Shown piece by piece: positions 1-8,407 of a DNA stretch of 64,000 nt (position 1 is its first letter; each line of letters begins with the position of its first letter). The position numbers and the translations under genes are program-made. Under the pieces are notes generated by a model. The model was not told the origin of the DNA. It made no database searches and saw only the letters and a program-made list of their open reading frames with translations. The DNA is from Flavobacterium potami (GTDB taxonomy: Bacteria > Bacteroidota > Bacteroidia > Flavobacteriales > Flavobacteriaceae): the NCBI RefSeq assembly GCF_020026915.1, contig NZ_JAINUY010000004.1, forward strand, positions 434,001 through 498,000, written 5' to 3'.

Positions 1-1137
1 GGCTGTTTTGCGCAAGACGTATTAGTTAATTCATTAAAACTAAACGCTAGCGACAAAAGCAAAGAGAACTTTAAATTTACAGAAGTAATTAACTTAGGAA
101 CAACCTCAGTAAAAACTCAGGGTTCGTCAGGAACTTGTTGGAGCTACTCGACAAATTCATTCTTAGAATCAGAAATGATTCGTTTAGGAAAACAGCCGGT
201 TGAATTATCTCAAATTTATTCTGCAAGAAATGTATACGTTGACAAAGGTGTAAACTACGTTCGTATGCACGGAGCTATTACTTTAGGTGACGGTGGAGCT
301 TTGCACGATGTAATCAATATGTATAAAAAATACGGAACTGTTCCTAGAGAAGTTTATACAGGTTTGAACTACGGAACAGACAAAAATAAATTTGGTGAAA
401 TGGCAGCTCTTATCGAAGGAGTATTGGCAGCTGTTGTTAAAAATCCAAACGGAGAATTGACACCAAACTGGCAAAAAGCATACACAGCAGTTATTGATTC
501 TTACTTAGGAAAAGTGCCAGAAAACTTTAACTACAAAGGAAAAAACTATACACCACAATCTTTCGCTAAAGAAGTAGTAGGAATTAATCCTGATGAGTAT
601 GTAGAAATGTCATCTTTCACCACTTCTCCATACTACCAAAAAACAACTATGATGGTACCAGACAACTGGTCGTTAGATCAAGTTTACAATGTAAAAGTAA
701 ACGATATGACAGATGTTATCGACAATGCTTTGAAAAAAGGATATACAGTAGCTTGGGCAACAGATGTTAGCGAGAAAAGCTTTAGCTGGAAAAATGGTGT
801 AGCTTACGTTCCGAACAAAAAGTTTGAAGATATGACTGCAGAAGAAAAAGCAGACATGTTTAACGGACCAAAAGCAGAACCAGAAATTACTCCAGAAATG
901 CGTCAGACTGCGTTTGATAACTACACTACAACAGACGACCACGGAATGCACATTATTGGTTTAGCAAAAGACCAAACTGGAAAAGAATATTATATCGTAA
1001 AAAATTCTTGGGGAGAAACAAACGACTACAAAGGTTTCTTGTTCGTAACTAAGAACTTCGTAAAATATAAAACTACTGCATTACTAGTAAACAAAGGAGG
1101 AATTCCTGCGGAGATTGCTAAGAAATTAGGGGTTTAA
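1..1137 (+). CDS. C1B cysteine peptidase (bleomycin hydrolase/aminopeptidase C type), 5' partial
   Basis: The reading frame is open from base 1, so the true start lies left of the window. The first visible residues, CFAQ, look like the end of a signal peptide, which suggests export. The papain-fold catalytic residues are visible: Cys in the motif SSGTCWSYS (Cys codon at 136), His in DHGMHIIGL and Asn in VKNSWGE. The spacing and the GTCW context fit the C1B family (bleomycin hydrolase/PepC), which trims peptides from the N terminus. An exported form is common in Bacteroidota, while the classical PepC is cytoplasmic. A hairpin terminator follows directly. The family call is firm; substrate and exact location are inferred. 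Confidence 0.9.
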   Translation, partial: GCFAQDVLVNSLKLNASDKSKENFKFTEVINLGTTSVKTQGSSGTCWSYSTNSFLESEMIRLGKQPVELSQIYSARNVYVDKGVNYVRMHGAITLGDGGALHDVINMYKKYGTVPREVYTGLNYGTDKNKFGEMAALIEGVLAAVVKNPNGELTPNWQKAYTAVIDSYLGKVPENFNYKGKNYTPQSFAKEVVGINPDEYVEMSSFTTSPYYQKTTMMVPDNWSLDQVYNVKVNDMTDVIDNALKKGYTVAWATDVSEKSFSWKNGVAYVPNKKFEDMTAEEKADMFNGPKAEPEITPEMRQTAFDNYTTTDDHGMHIIGLAKDQTGKEYYIVKNSWGETNDYKGFLFVTKNFVKYKTTALLVNKGGIPAEIAKKLGV

Positions 1138-1161
1138 TAAACCTGAGAGTTTTAAGAATAG

Positions 1162-1197
1162 AAAAGCGCTACAATGTTGAATTGTGGCGCTTTTTTA
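1162..1197 (+). terminator. Rho-independent terminator after the C1B peptidase
   Basis: GCGCTACAAT and ATTGTGGCGC form a stem with a short loop, followed by a run of T. It closes the peptidase transcript. Confidence 0.8.
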
Positions 1198-1258
1198 TTG
1201 AAAAATGACTATGGTATTATTCTAAAGTACTATATCTTTAAAAATAATTTTTTATGTT

Positions 1259-3610
1259 ATGGAGGTTAATATTAATCATGATTTAAGTCCTATAAAATTT
1301 TTAGTTCTAATAAAATTAGAAGAGGATAGTAAAAAAGTACTAGATGTCTTTAAAAGTTTAAGCTCTATTTGGGCGGGAATATATTGTCCGATAATTATTT
1401 ACCATGAAAAGTTCCCGCTTAATTTTCTAAAAAGATATAATATTGAAATAAATGAGGAAGAATATTATAGAAATGTAATAAAAAATTTTGATCCTGATGT
1501 ATTAATTTATGACAATCAAATAGACTCAAAAGTAGTTCAAAACTTTGCAGATGGGAGAAAATTAATTGCTTTAAGTGAGTTTTTTGATAGGGTACAGAAA
1601 AACAGACTTAATTATAGTATTGGGATAGATGTTTTAATAGAAAACGTTTATGAAGAAGAATTTAAATATAAAAGAAATGATGAATTAAAATTTTCAATCC
1701 CTAAAATTATTAACGACGATTTATTGTTAAGTGCTTGGATTGGAAACGTTACTGAGGAAATACATGTGAATTTGATTCAAGAACATCTTGAGCCAATGAA
1801 TTGGTATCAAAAATTCGAATTGGATTATAATAATTTAGGGGAATTTTTAAATCAAAATTTGTTTTTTACAATCCCCTTAATTCGAGAAAAAATTGATCAT
1901 GTTTATGATGATTATTTAGATCAGAGCAATCTGTGTTATGTGATAGATAGAAAGGAGCAATTAGATGTAATAGATTTTTGGAATCTCCGTGCCATTGGAA
2001 TAAAAGTGCTTCCAATACCATTTGATAAAATACATAAAGAGCCATTTTTAGAAAGATTATTAGATTTATTCAAGTTGAAACAAAAATCTAAACTAAGTTT
2101 TAAGTATTTAGATTTTTTAACTTCACCGAACGTAAATTCAGACGAAATTTTTAAAGAAATTAATTCTATTAAGTCAATCAATAATTTTGATAATATTGTA
2201 ACTGCGATTAAATGGTTTCCCAGATATTGGCATAGTAGTAAAGAAATTTTAAAATATGATTCTGTTCTTTGTCCACGATATATTTTTGGTTACGAAAGTA
2301 AAGACACAAAAATTGAAGAGGATAATATGGTTAAAGTTGAATTGCCATTTTTACCATTTAAAACAAAGAATTCAAATGATGGTTTATTTAAGAGTTATGT
2401 TTCTTTTAATTTTTGGAATGATGAGGGAAAGTATGCAGGTGTTGTTTCAGAAATTACTACCGAAGATTTAAAAAAAATAACTAATCCCTACAGTTTTTCA
2501 AATGACTGGAGAGTGTCTAATGATAGTATTATAAAATATATTTCTTATAACGGAGAGAGAGAGCATTATTACATTCCAAAATCATTTGATTTTTTTTCAA
2601 AATATTTTAGCCGAAAAGGTTTGGCAATATCAGAAACATCATCAACAAAACTTGGAAAAGAGGTGTTGAGAAATATTGGAGGAATAAATGGAATTAATAT
2701 TTTTTCTACCCAAAATGCAATTAAAATAATTGAGCTTTTTGAAGGAGGAAAATCAATTTCTTTTGAAGATTTAATTGGGAAAATAAAACAGTTAAAGCCA
2801 TTTCCAGAAATTAAATCACCCAATGAAATTATAGATTTACTTTTAGAGAAGAAAATAATTGAATTTGGTGTGAATGTTAAATGTCTCATTTGTGAACAAA
2901 AATCATTCTATCTGATTAATGAATTAAGTGATAAAATGCAGTGTTCAATTTGCAGAAATCAATTTGTTCTTCCGAAAAATGATCCTAAGGTCACTTTTAA
3001 ATATGCTTATCGAGGATTAGGTTCTTTTACAAGAAATAATAAAGTAGATGGATTACTTTGTGTTTTTTTGACTTTACGACTTTTTAATTTAGAACTAGCA
3101 GATAGTAATAGAGAGTTATCTTTTTTGATGGATTTTAATATCAAAAAAGGAAAAGATGAGTATGAAGTTGATTTAGCAATAATAGCTAAACATTACAGAA
3201 ACAAATGGAAGCCAAATAGTTTTGTATGTGAATGTAAAACATTTAAATCATTCACTAAAGTTGATTTAGATAGGTTGAAATTCCTCGGAGCACATTTGCC
3301 TAATGTGACTTTAGTGGTGTCAACTTTAAAAGAAGAATTTGATGATGATGAGAAACTACTACTAACTGATTTGGTTAATCATTTTAGAGATTTAAATAAA
3401 CTAATTTCGACAAATCCAGTTCTTCTCTTAACTGCAAAAGAATTAATACCAGAAAGACGTTTTTCAAATCTTCAAGAGTTTGAAAAAGAAATACCTAAAC
3501 ATGATCATGTTGATTATATACAGTATTTGTCGGATTTGACATGTCAAAAACATTTAGGGCTTAAAACTATTTCAGAGCTTATTTCTGATCATTTGACAAA
3601 AAGAAAATAA
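1259..3610 (+). CDS. Large zinc-ribbon protein with a C-terminal PD-(D/E)XK nuclease-like domain, function unknown
   Basis: A 783-residue protein without signal peptide or membrane segment. Two CxxC knuckles (Cys542/545 and Cys562/565) form a likely zinc ribbon. A C-terminal segment has the core of a PD-(D/E)XK nuclease: Asp638 in YEVDLAI and Glu658-x-Lys660 in VCECKTF, each on a predicted beta strand. The first 100 residues (SSIWAGIYCPIIIYHEK, then FDPDVLIYD) resemble a leader seen, as far as I recall, in several large phage-defence proteins. It is a monocistronic, very AT-rich gene with its own terminator, and a relic of an XRE-type regulator lies just downstream. Motifs are read directly; a role in defence or DNA cleavage is inference. 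It could instead bind nucleic acid without cutting. Confidence 0.75.
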   Translation: MEVNINHDLSPIKFLVLIKLEEDSKKVLDVFKSLSSIWAGIYCPIIIYHEKFPLNFLKRYNIEINEEEYYRNVIKNFDPDVLIYDNQIDSKVVQNFADGRKLIALSEFFDRVQKNRLNYSIGIDVLIENVYEEEFKYKRNDELKFSIPKIINDDLLLSAWIGNVTEEIHVNLIQEHLEPMNWYQKFELDYNNLGEFLNQNLFFTIPLIREKIDHVYDDYLDQSNLCYVIDRKEQLDVIDFWNLRAIGIKVLPIPFDKIHKEPFLERLLDLFKLKQKSKLSFKYLDFLTSPNVNSDEIFKEINSIKSINNFDNIVTAIKWFPRYWHSSKEILKYDSVLCPRYIFGYESKDTKIEEDNMVKVELPFLPFKTKNSNDGLFKSYVSFNFWNDEGKYAGVVSEITTEDLKKITNPYSFSNDWRVSNDSIIKYISYNGEREHYYIPKSFDFFSKYFSRKGLAISETSSTKLGKEVLRNIGGINGINIFSTQNAIKIIELFEGGKSISFEDLIGKIKQLKPFPEIKSPNEIIDLLLEKKIIEFGVNVKCLICEQKSFYLINELSDKMQCSICRNQFVLPKNDPKVTFKYAYRGLGSFTRNNKVDGLLCVFLTLRLFNLELADSNRELSFLMDFNIKKGKDEYEVDLAIIAKHYRNKWKPNSFVCECKTFKSFTKVDLDRLKFLGAHLPNVTLVVSTLKEEFDDDEKLLLTDLVNHFRDLNKLISTNPVLLLTAKELIPERRFSNLQEFEKEIPKHDHVDYIQYLSDLTCQKHLGLKTISELISDHLTKRK

Positions 3611-3625
3611 AATTTAAAAACATAT

Positions 3626-3664
3626 AAAAAGAGGCGCAATGGTAAATTGCGCCTCTTTTTATTT
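3626..3664 (+). terminator. Terminator after the zinc-ribbon/nuclease-like gene
   Basis: GAGGCGCAAT and ATTGCGCCTC form a perfect stem around a short loop, with A-rich upstream and T-rich downstream flanks, so it could work in both directions. Confidence 0.85.
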
Positions 3665-3685
3665 TGTATTAAAAAAAACAAGAAA

Positions 3686-3777
3686 TTACTTCCCTTTCAT
3701 TAACCTCTCCAAATACTCCACTTTATCCTTTTTAGCCTGAACCAAACGCTCATAAAGTTTCACAAATTTTAAACTAA
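3686..3777 (-). pseudogene. C-terminal relic of an XRE-type HTH regulator
   Basis: On the minus strand a short open stretch ends at TAA (3688-3686) and reads LYERLVQAKKDKVEYLERLM before the stop. This amphipathic end is typical of small Bacteroidota helix-turn-helix regulators, which finish in a LYERLL...KVAYLE-type coiled coil. No HTH domain or start codon remains, because the upstream side runs into a dispersed repeat at 3788. It is best read as the tail of a deleted gene. The family assignment rests on this short tail only. Confidence 0.45.
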
Positions 3778-3787
3778 GAAAAGTAAA

Positions 3788-3826
3788 ACTTTGCGAACTT
3801 AGCGCCTCCTTTGCGTCTTCGCGGTT
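3788..3826 (-). repeat. Dispersed 'AACCGCRAAGACRC' repeat, copy 1
   Basis: Read on the minus strand this begins AACCGCGAAGACGCAAAGGA and continues through GCGC into AAGTTCGCAAAG. A second copy in the opposite orientation lies at 4669-4708, so gene 3987-4658 sits between inverted copies. Confidence 0.75.
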
Positions 3827-3937
3827 AAAAAAAAGGAACCTTTTTCCCTAATCAGGAAGCCTCAGAGAGAAAATGGCATTTAAACGTTTTTTCAAGTTAG
3901 TTGCAGAGAATATATAATCATAAAAGTGTGAATGCGA

Positions 3938-3945
3938 TATTTTTG
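3938..3945 (+). promoter_or_regulatory. Possible -7 promoter element for the gene at 3987
   Basis: TATTTTTG is an exact match to the Bacteroidota -7 consensus TANNTTTG, 41 bases before the ATG. No TTG is found at the usual -33 distance, so the assignment is weak. Confidence 0.35.
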
Positions 3946-3986
3946 ATAAAATTTTAAGATAAACCTTTAATTTTATCGAATTGTTT

Positions 3987-4658
3987 ATGAAAAAGTACGA
4001 AGCACTTTGGAGCACGTTTTTATTGCTTATTTCTCTTAATTGTTTTGCTCAACGTGCGGCTACTTCTGCTACTTCTGCAAAAGGGCAAACCATATTGTTA
4101 ACCGACACGCAATCAGACAGCGATTTGGTGATCAAGTCATATTATGTCGAAGAAAGAATCAATAAACTTTTTGGTGGAAGAATTATTACTTACGAAGTTT
4201 CTAAACTCGATATGGTTGATACTTACGATTTAGGGCCGAACAACGTTCGAACGATAATTCCGAGATATGTAAAGAGAAAACAAAAAGTTACTGCCGTTGT
4301 CGAGACAAAACCACAAACTGCCAATTTAATGGCTTCAGTACAACCAGTTAAAATAGACATTAAAACTCCTGTAAAGGAACGAGAATATAAAAGCGTAGAT
4401 GTAACAGGAACATACGAAAAAGTCTTAGAGAAAGGCTATAAATCGCCAGAAATGCTTCAAAAAGTAGCCGACCGACTTTATTTTGATGGAAAACTCAATA
4501 CGGCGGCGGGTTATTATGAACAATTGTTCAATTTAGTTAAAGATCCGGATGTGATTTATTATTACAGATATGCGCAGTCTTTAAAATCAATCAATCAAAT
4601 CGAAAAAGCCGAAATTTTAATGAAAAGGTTTAAGAGCGAGACTTTGGTTGTGAAGTAA
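3987..4658 (+). CDS. Secreted hypothetical protein with a TPR-like C terminus
   Basis: A 223-residue protein starting at ATG 3987; the TTG two codons upstream (3981) is a weaker start. An N-terminal signal peptide ends in LNCFAQ. The middle is polar and rich in Lys/Val. The last 80 residues (KSPEMLQKVADRLYFDGKLN, then AGYYEQLFNL and YYYRYAQSLKSINQIEKAE) look like two tetratricopeptide helical hairpins. This layout resembles the start of Flavobacterium OmpA-family proteins whose TPRs precede an OmpA domain, but no OmpA domain follows. It is bracketed by inverted copies of a dispersed repeat, so it may have been duplicated or moved. Function is unknown; it probably acts as a periplasmic binding scaffold. 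Confidence 0.8.
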   Translation: MKKYEALWSTFLLLISLNCFAQRAATSATSAKGQTILLTDTQSDSDLVIKSYYVEERINKLFGGRIITYEVSKLDMVDTYDLGPNNVRTIIPRYVKRKQKVTAVVETKPQTANLMASVQPVKIDIKTPVKEREYKSVDVTGTYEKVLEKGYKSPEMLQKVADRLYFDGKLNTAAGYYEQLFNLVKDPDVIYYYRYAQSLKSINQIEKAEILMKRFKSETLVVK

Positions 4659-4668
4659 GTTTTTTTTT

Positions 4669-4740
4669 TAACCGCAAAGACACTAAGGAGGCGCAAAGTT
4701 CGCAAAGGTTTATTTTTAGGCTTTGCAAACTTTGCGTTTT
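4669..4740 (+). repeat. Dispersed 'AACCGCRAAGACRC' repeat, copy 2
   Basis: Starts AACCGCAAAGACACTAAGGA and ends with CTTTGCAAACTTTGCG, so it can fold back on itself. It is the inverted partner of 3788-3826. It may help end transcription of gene 3987-4658, for which no simple hairpin terminator is visible. Confidence 0.75.
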
Positions 4741-4778
4741 AAATAAATTTAATTTTTATTTTCTAAAGACATAGTCTT

Positions 4779-4880
4779 GTCATTTCGACCGAAGGGAGAA
4801 ATCACACTCGTAAATCGGCATAGATTGGAGAAATACTTTGTCGAGTTTCTAGTGTGATTTCTCCCTTCGGTCGAAATGAC
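4779..4880. repeat. Long palindromic intergenic repeat (GTCATTTCGACC family)
   Basis: Two 30-base arms beginning GTCATTTCGACCGAAGGGAG are exact inverted copies around a centre of about 40 bases. A related half-arm (TGTCATTTCGACTGAAAGGA) recurs near 51804. It is a REP/MITE-like element; the transcript would form a long hairpin. Confidence 0.8.
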
Positions 4881-4890
4881 AAAATAGGGC

Positions 4891-4928
4891 AAAAAAAAAA
4901 GACGATCAATTTTGATCGTCTTTTTTTA
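4891..4928. terminator. Bidirectional terminator beyond the tRNA-Asn pair
   Basis: GACGATCAA and TTGATCGTC (4901-4920) form a stem flanked by ten A on the left and seven T on the right. On the minus strand it lies just downstream of the two tRNA genes. Confidence 0.85.
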
Positions 4929-4930
4929 AG

Positions 4931-5004
4931 CTCCCCCTCTTGGGCTCGAACCAAGGACCCTCTGATTAACAGTCAGATGCTCTAACCAACTGAGCTAAGG
5001 AGGA
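4931..5004 (-). tRNA. tRNA-Asn (anticodon GTT), copy 2 of tandem pair
   Basis: The minus strand reads TCCTCCTTAGCTCAGTTGGT at the 5' end. The anticodon arm ATCTGACTGTTAATCAGA carries GTT, and the T arm contains GGTTCGAGCC. The seven-base acceptor stem pairs TCCTCCT with AGGGGGA, discriminator G. The length is 74 bases and CCA is not encoded, so it must be added after transcription. The gene is identical to the copy at 5043-5116. Confidence 0.97.
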
Positions 5005-5042
5005 ATCACCTTAAAGGTAAATATGTTTGCTAAAAAAAGTTG

Positions 5043-5116
5043 CTCCCCCTCTTGGGCTCGAACCAAGGACCCTCTGATTAACAGTCAGATGCTCTAACCA
5101 ACTGAGCTAAGGAGGA
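5043..5116 (-). tRNA. tRNA-Asn (anticodon GTT), copy 1 of tandem pair
   Basis: Same 74-base cloverleaf as at 4931-5004, with anticodon GTT inside CTGACTGTTAATCAG and no encoded CCA. The two copies are 38 bases apart and probably share one transcript that ends at the hairpin near 4910. Confidence 0.97.
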
Positions 5117-5199
5117 AGTTGTTGCTCTTTTTAGCGAGTGCAAATATAAAACTATTTTTAGTTTCTCAAAAACATTTTCACTCTTTTTTTGACTTTTTT

Positions 5200-6543
5200 T
5201 TACTTGCCTACAATCGCCTTGTAAATGTCGTTACCATTAGCAAACAGTAGTAGTGAAATAAGTAAAACAAAACCAACCATTTGCGCATTCTCTAGGAATT
5301 TGTCGCTTGGTTTTTTGCCGCTAATAATTTCATACAATAAAAACATTACGTGTCCACCATCAAGTGCTGGAATCGGCAATAAATTCATAACTCCAAGCAT
5401 AATCGACAATAAAGCTGTGATCGACCAGAAAACTTCCCAGCTCCAAGAAGTAGGGAAAATATTGAAAATCGCAGCAAAACCACCAACTTGTTTGTACGCT
5501 TTGGTTTCTGGATTAAAAATCATTTTCAATTGTTTTCCGTAACCAACCAATTGATCTTTTCCTTTTTCAAGACCAACCGGAATAGATTCGAAGAAACCGT
5601 ATTCTTTTGTACTGATTTTATAGTAACCAAGTTTTTCTAATGATTTCATGTCTAAACCTCCAGGAGCAACACCTAGTTTTCCTTCATTACTAATTTTTAA
5701 AGTAAGTGGAGTTTCTTTTAAATCACGTAAAACAACTGCAGAAATTGATTTTCCTTTGTTTGCTTCTAAAATAGTTTTAGCTTCATCAAAATATTTAATT
5801 TTTTGTCCGTTAAGAGAAAGGATCAAATCTTTTGGTTTCAAATTTTGATTTGGAGAATCTTCAGCAACTTGTCCAATGGCAAAAGGTCGACGTATACCAA
5901 TAAGAAGCCCTTTTTCTGTTTTAGAAAGCTGGTCTACAAAATCAGTTGGCATTTTGATTGTTTGCTGTTGTCCGTTTCTTTCAATCAGAACTTCTTTTGC
6001 CATGATCACATTCATGTTCATGTCGCTGTCAAAATTCTCTACAGTTTTTCCATCAATAGAAATAATTTTATCACCCGTTTTAAAACCAGCTTTACTCATA
6101 GCCGGATTTTCAATCAGAACACCGTCTTTTAAATCTGCATTGGCAATGTAAGTATCTCCGTAAGCAAACGCCATACCGATGTAAATAATAAAAGCCAAAA
6201 TAAAGTTTACCGTAACACCGCCAAGCATAATAATTAAACGCTGCCAAGCTGGTTTCGTACGAAATTCCCAAGGCTGAGGAGGCAGAGCCATTTGCTCTTT
6301 GTCCATACTTTCATCGATCATTCCAGAAATTTTCACATAACCACCAAGTGGCAACCATCCGATACCGTATTCTGTTTCTCCGATTTTCTTTTTGAAAAGT
6401 GAATATTTAACATCAAAAAACAAATAAAATTTTTCGACTCTTGTTTTAAACAATTTTGCAGGGATAAAATGCCCTAATTCATGAAGAATAATAAGTAAAG
6501 ATAAACTCAATAGAAATTGAGAGAGTTTGATAACTATATCCAT
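5200..6543 (-). CDS. rseP: RIP zinc metalloprotease RseP (site-2 protease)
   Basis: A 447-residue inner-membrane protease. The zinc motif HELGH is at residues 21-25 within the first membrane segment, as in all site-2 proteases. A further membrane segment follows near residue 115 (MLGGVTVNFILAFIIYIGMA). Two PDZ-like regions lie between about 125 and 300 (AGFKTGDKIISIDG; LKPKDLILSLNGQKI). The second catalytic motif NLLPIPALDGGH is near residue 390, before the last membrane segment. The family cleaves anti-sigma factors and signal-peptide remnants within the membrane. The length is normal for Bacteroidota. It is monocistronic and convergent with nothing nearby. A -7 element lies just upstream. 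Confidence 0.95.
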   Translation of the reverse strand: MDIVIKLSQFLLSLSLLIILHELGHFIPAKLFKTRVEKFYLFFDVKYSLFKKKIGETEYGIGWLPLGGYVKISGMIDESMDKEQMALPPQPWEFRTKPAWQRLIIMLGGVTVNFILAFIIYIGMAFAYGDTYIANADLKDGVLIENPAMSKAGFKTGDKIISIDGKTVENFDSDMNMNVIMAKEVLIERNGQQQTIKMPTDFVDQLSKTEKGLLIGIRRPFAIGQVAEDSPNQNLKPKDLILSLNGQKIKYFDEAKTILEANKGKSISAVVLRDLKETPLTLKISNEGKLGVAPGGLDMKSLEKLGYYKISTKEYGFFESIPVGLEKGKDQLVGYGKQLKMIFNPETKAYKQVGGFAAIFNIFPTSWSWEVFWSITALLSIMLGVMNLLPIPALDGGHVMFLLYEIISGKKPSDKFLENAQMVGFVLLISLLLFANGNDIYKAIVGK

Positions 6544-6571
6544 TTTTTATTTTTAATTCGTATTTAACGCA

Positions 6572-6579
6572 CAAAAGTA
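6572..6579 (-). promoter_or_regulatory. Likely -7 promoter element of rseP
   Basis: The minus strand reads TACTTTTG, an exact TANNTTTG match, 28 bases before the start codon. A TTG lies 25 bases further upstream, slightly more than the usual spacing. Confidence 0.5.
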
Positions 6580-6740
6580 GCGTTTTCTAATTTAATTTGA
6601 GGTGCAAGATAGTGTTTAAGCTTTTAAATGTTTGTTAATAATTGCTGTTACTTTTAATAATTTAAATAAAGCTTATTTTATTAGTAACGAATTGCATAAA
6701 TATGTTATAAACACTCTATAACGATTCATACAATAAAATA

Positions 6741-7649
6741 TTGATTACAATTTTAGAATATCTGTTTATTGTTCGTTTTAGAAAATTAGTTTCTAAAGGA
6801 GATAGTCTTGCCATTCTTTTGGTTGTGCTGCTTTATTTGGTGGCCGCATTTTTAGTTTTTAAAAATTACGAGCACTTTCGAAACTACATTTTTCTCTTTT
6901 TTCTTGATGTTGTGGGCTATCATTTGCAAAGATCAGATATTGAGATTTTAAGGTTGAGAAAAGATTATAAGATCATATTGTTCTTAGAATATCTTATCTA
7001 TTCACTGCCTTTTCATCTGGTCTTACTATTTAAAGAGGAGTACTTATATATTGTAGCAGTTTTGGTTTTTAATATCTTTTTAATTAACCTTCCAAAATCA
7101 AATTTCAAGACGATAAAATATCCTTTTAATTTGTTTAATGTTTATTGGCACATCAATTTTAGAAAATACAAACTGATTTACCTCTTTCCATTTTTAGCAG
7201 TATTAATCTACGTTGCTACTGAATATAAAAATCAAAATCTAATTTATTTTGTATTACTGGTTTTGTCTTTACTGGCTTGTATGACATCTTTTGAAAGGGA
7301 GCAAACAGAAGAAATTAGGCGAAACCCTTTTTCAGCAGAAAAATATTTGAGATATCAATTAAAAAACACACTTGTTAATACTTTTTACATCACCATTCCG
7401 ATTGTTATTGTACTTTGTTTTTTGGGGAGATGGGAAGAATTGATGCTAATTGGAATTGTATTTATTCTGCCTCTGGCAAATGTTGTTTTAAAATATATGT
7501 ACTTTAAAAATAGCTTAATACATCAGATTGTTTTTGTGCTGTATACTTCTTCAATTATTACGCTGTTTGGAGTGCCATTAATCGTAATGCCTTTTATGTA
7601 TAAAAAAGCAGTTAAAAATTTAAATACCATTAAATATGCTGAAGATTAA
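6741..7649 (+). CDS. Integral membrane protein, probable ABC transporter permease
   Basis: A 302-residue, strongly hydrophobic protein with about eight predicted membrane segments (such as LAILLVVLLYLVAAFLVF, YLFPFLAVLIYVATEY and LIGIVFILPLANVVLKY). It begins at TTG 6741; no ATG lies in frame near the start, and the next Met is far inside. Its stop overlaps the start of the ATPase gene at 7636 by 14 bases, which implies translational coupling. The pair therefore forms an ABC-2-like exporter with a single permease and ATPase. The permease sequence itself shows no recognised family motif, so the call relies on topology and neighbour. Substrate unknown. Confidence 0.75.
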   Translation: MITILEYLFIVRFRKLVSKGDSLAILLVVLLYLVAAFLVFKNYEHFRNYIFLFFLDVVGYHLQRSDIEILRLRKDYKIILFLEYLIYSLPFHLVLLFKEEYLYIVAVLVFNIFLINLPKSNFKTIKYPFNLFNVYWHINFRKYKLIYLFPFLAVLIYVATEYKNQNLIYFVLLVLSLLACMTSFEREQTEEIRRNPFSAEKYLRYQLKNTLVNTFYITIPIVIVLCFLGRWEELMLIGIVFILPLANVVLKYMYFKNSLIHQIVFVLYTSSIITLFGVPLIVMPFMYKKAVKNLNTIKYAED

Positions 7650-8268
7650 AATTGATCAAAAAAAATACAGCGATAAATTGGTTTTAGAAGACATTAAAAT
7701 CGATATTGAAAAGCCTGGAATTTATGGTGTTATTGGTAAAAACGGACATGGAAAAACAACACTTTTTAAATGCATTTTGGGTCTTGAAAGTTATAAAGGA
7801 AGTTCTTTTCTAAATCAAGAAAAATTGTTATTGCAGAATGCGGGATGGGTTCCTACAGAACCTGCAATTTACGATGAACTCACAGCGGCTGAATTTTATG
7901 ATTTTTATGCTCATTTACTAGATTTGAAAACATTTGTTTTTAATGAAATTTTTGATGTTCCAGAAAACCAGTTAATTCGTGAATTCTCGACAGGAATGAA
8001 AAAGAAAACGTATTTAAATGCGGTCTTCCAAAAAGAATTTCCTGTCTATATTTTAGACGAGCCTTTTAACGGATTAGATTTGGAATCGAATTATTTATTA
8101 ATGAATTACATTCGTGAACTTGCTAAAAAAAGTATCATTTTTATTTCTTCGCATATCTTAGAAATCCTCTATAAAGACTGCGATAAAATTTTTCTCTTGA
8201 AAGATAAAAACGTACAGGAGTTTGAAAAAAATGACTTTTCAGAAATAGAGAAAAAACTTTTTAGTTGA
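7636..8268 (+). CDS. ABC transporter ATP-binding protein
   Basis: A 210-residue nucleotide-binding subunit. Walker A is GKNGHGKTT near residue 35. The signature is degenerate, FSTGMKKK instead of LSGGQ, as often seen in ABC-2-type exporters. Walker B is VYILDEPFNGLD, and the switch His lies in FISSHILE. It is short for the family and lacks a long C-terminal extension. It overlaps the membrane protein gene upstream by 14 bases and presumably powers that permease. The ATPase call is firm; the transported substrate is unknown. Confidence 0.9.
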   Translation: MLKIKIDQKKYSDKLVLEDIKIDIEKPGIYGVIGKNGHGKTTLFKCILGLESYKGSSFLNQEKLLLQNAGWVPTEPAIYDELTAAEFYDFYAHLLDLKTFVFNEIFDVPENQLIREFSTGMKKKTYLNAVFQKEFPVYILDEPFNGLDLESNYLLMNYIRELAKKSIIFISSHILEILYKDCDKIFLLKDKNVQEFEKNDFSEIEKKLFS

Positions 8269-8407
8269 TTTTTAAAATAGAATTTGATTTAAATGTTTGT
8301 TAATTAATAAACATTTCGATTTCTCTTTTTACGAAGATACCGTAACTTTACTTTTTATAAAATTTTGCTCATTTCGAGCATTAAAATCCACTAAAAGTCA
8401 CAAGTCT

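Noticed and set aside
7636..8268. Bacteriocin or lantibiotic immunity transporter
   Set aside because: Only an ATPase and a permease are present; no precursor peptide, modification enzyme or peptidase is nearby.
8297..8407. N-terminal extension of the Old Yellow Enzyme gene
   Set aside because: The extension starts at TTG, is rich in Phe/Lys without a signal peptide, and lies before the conserved first strand; ATG 8408 fits the family.
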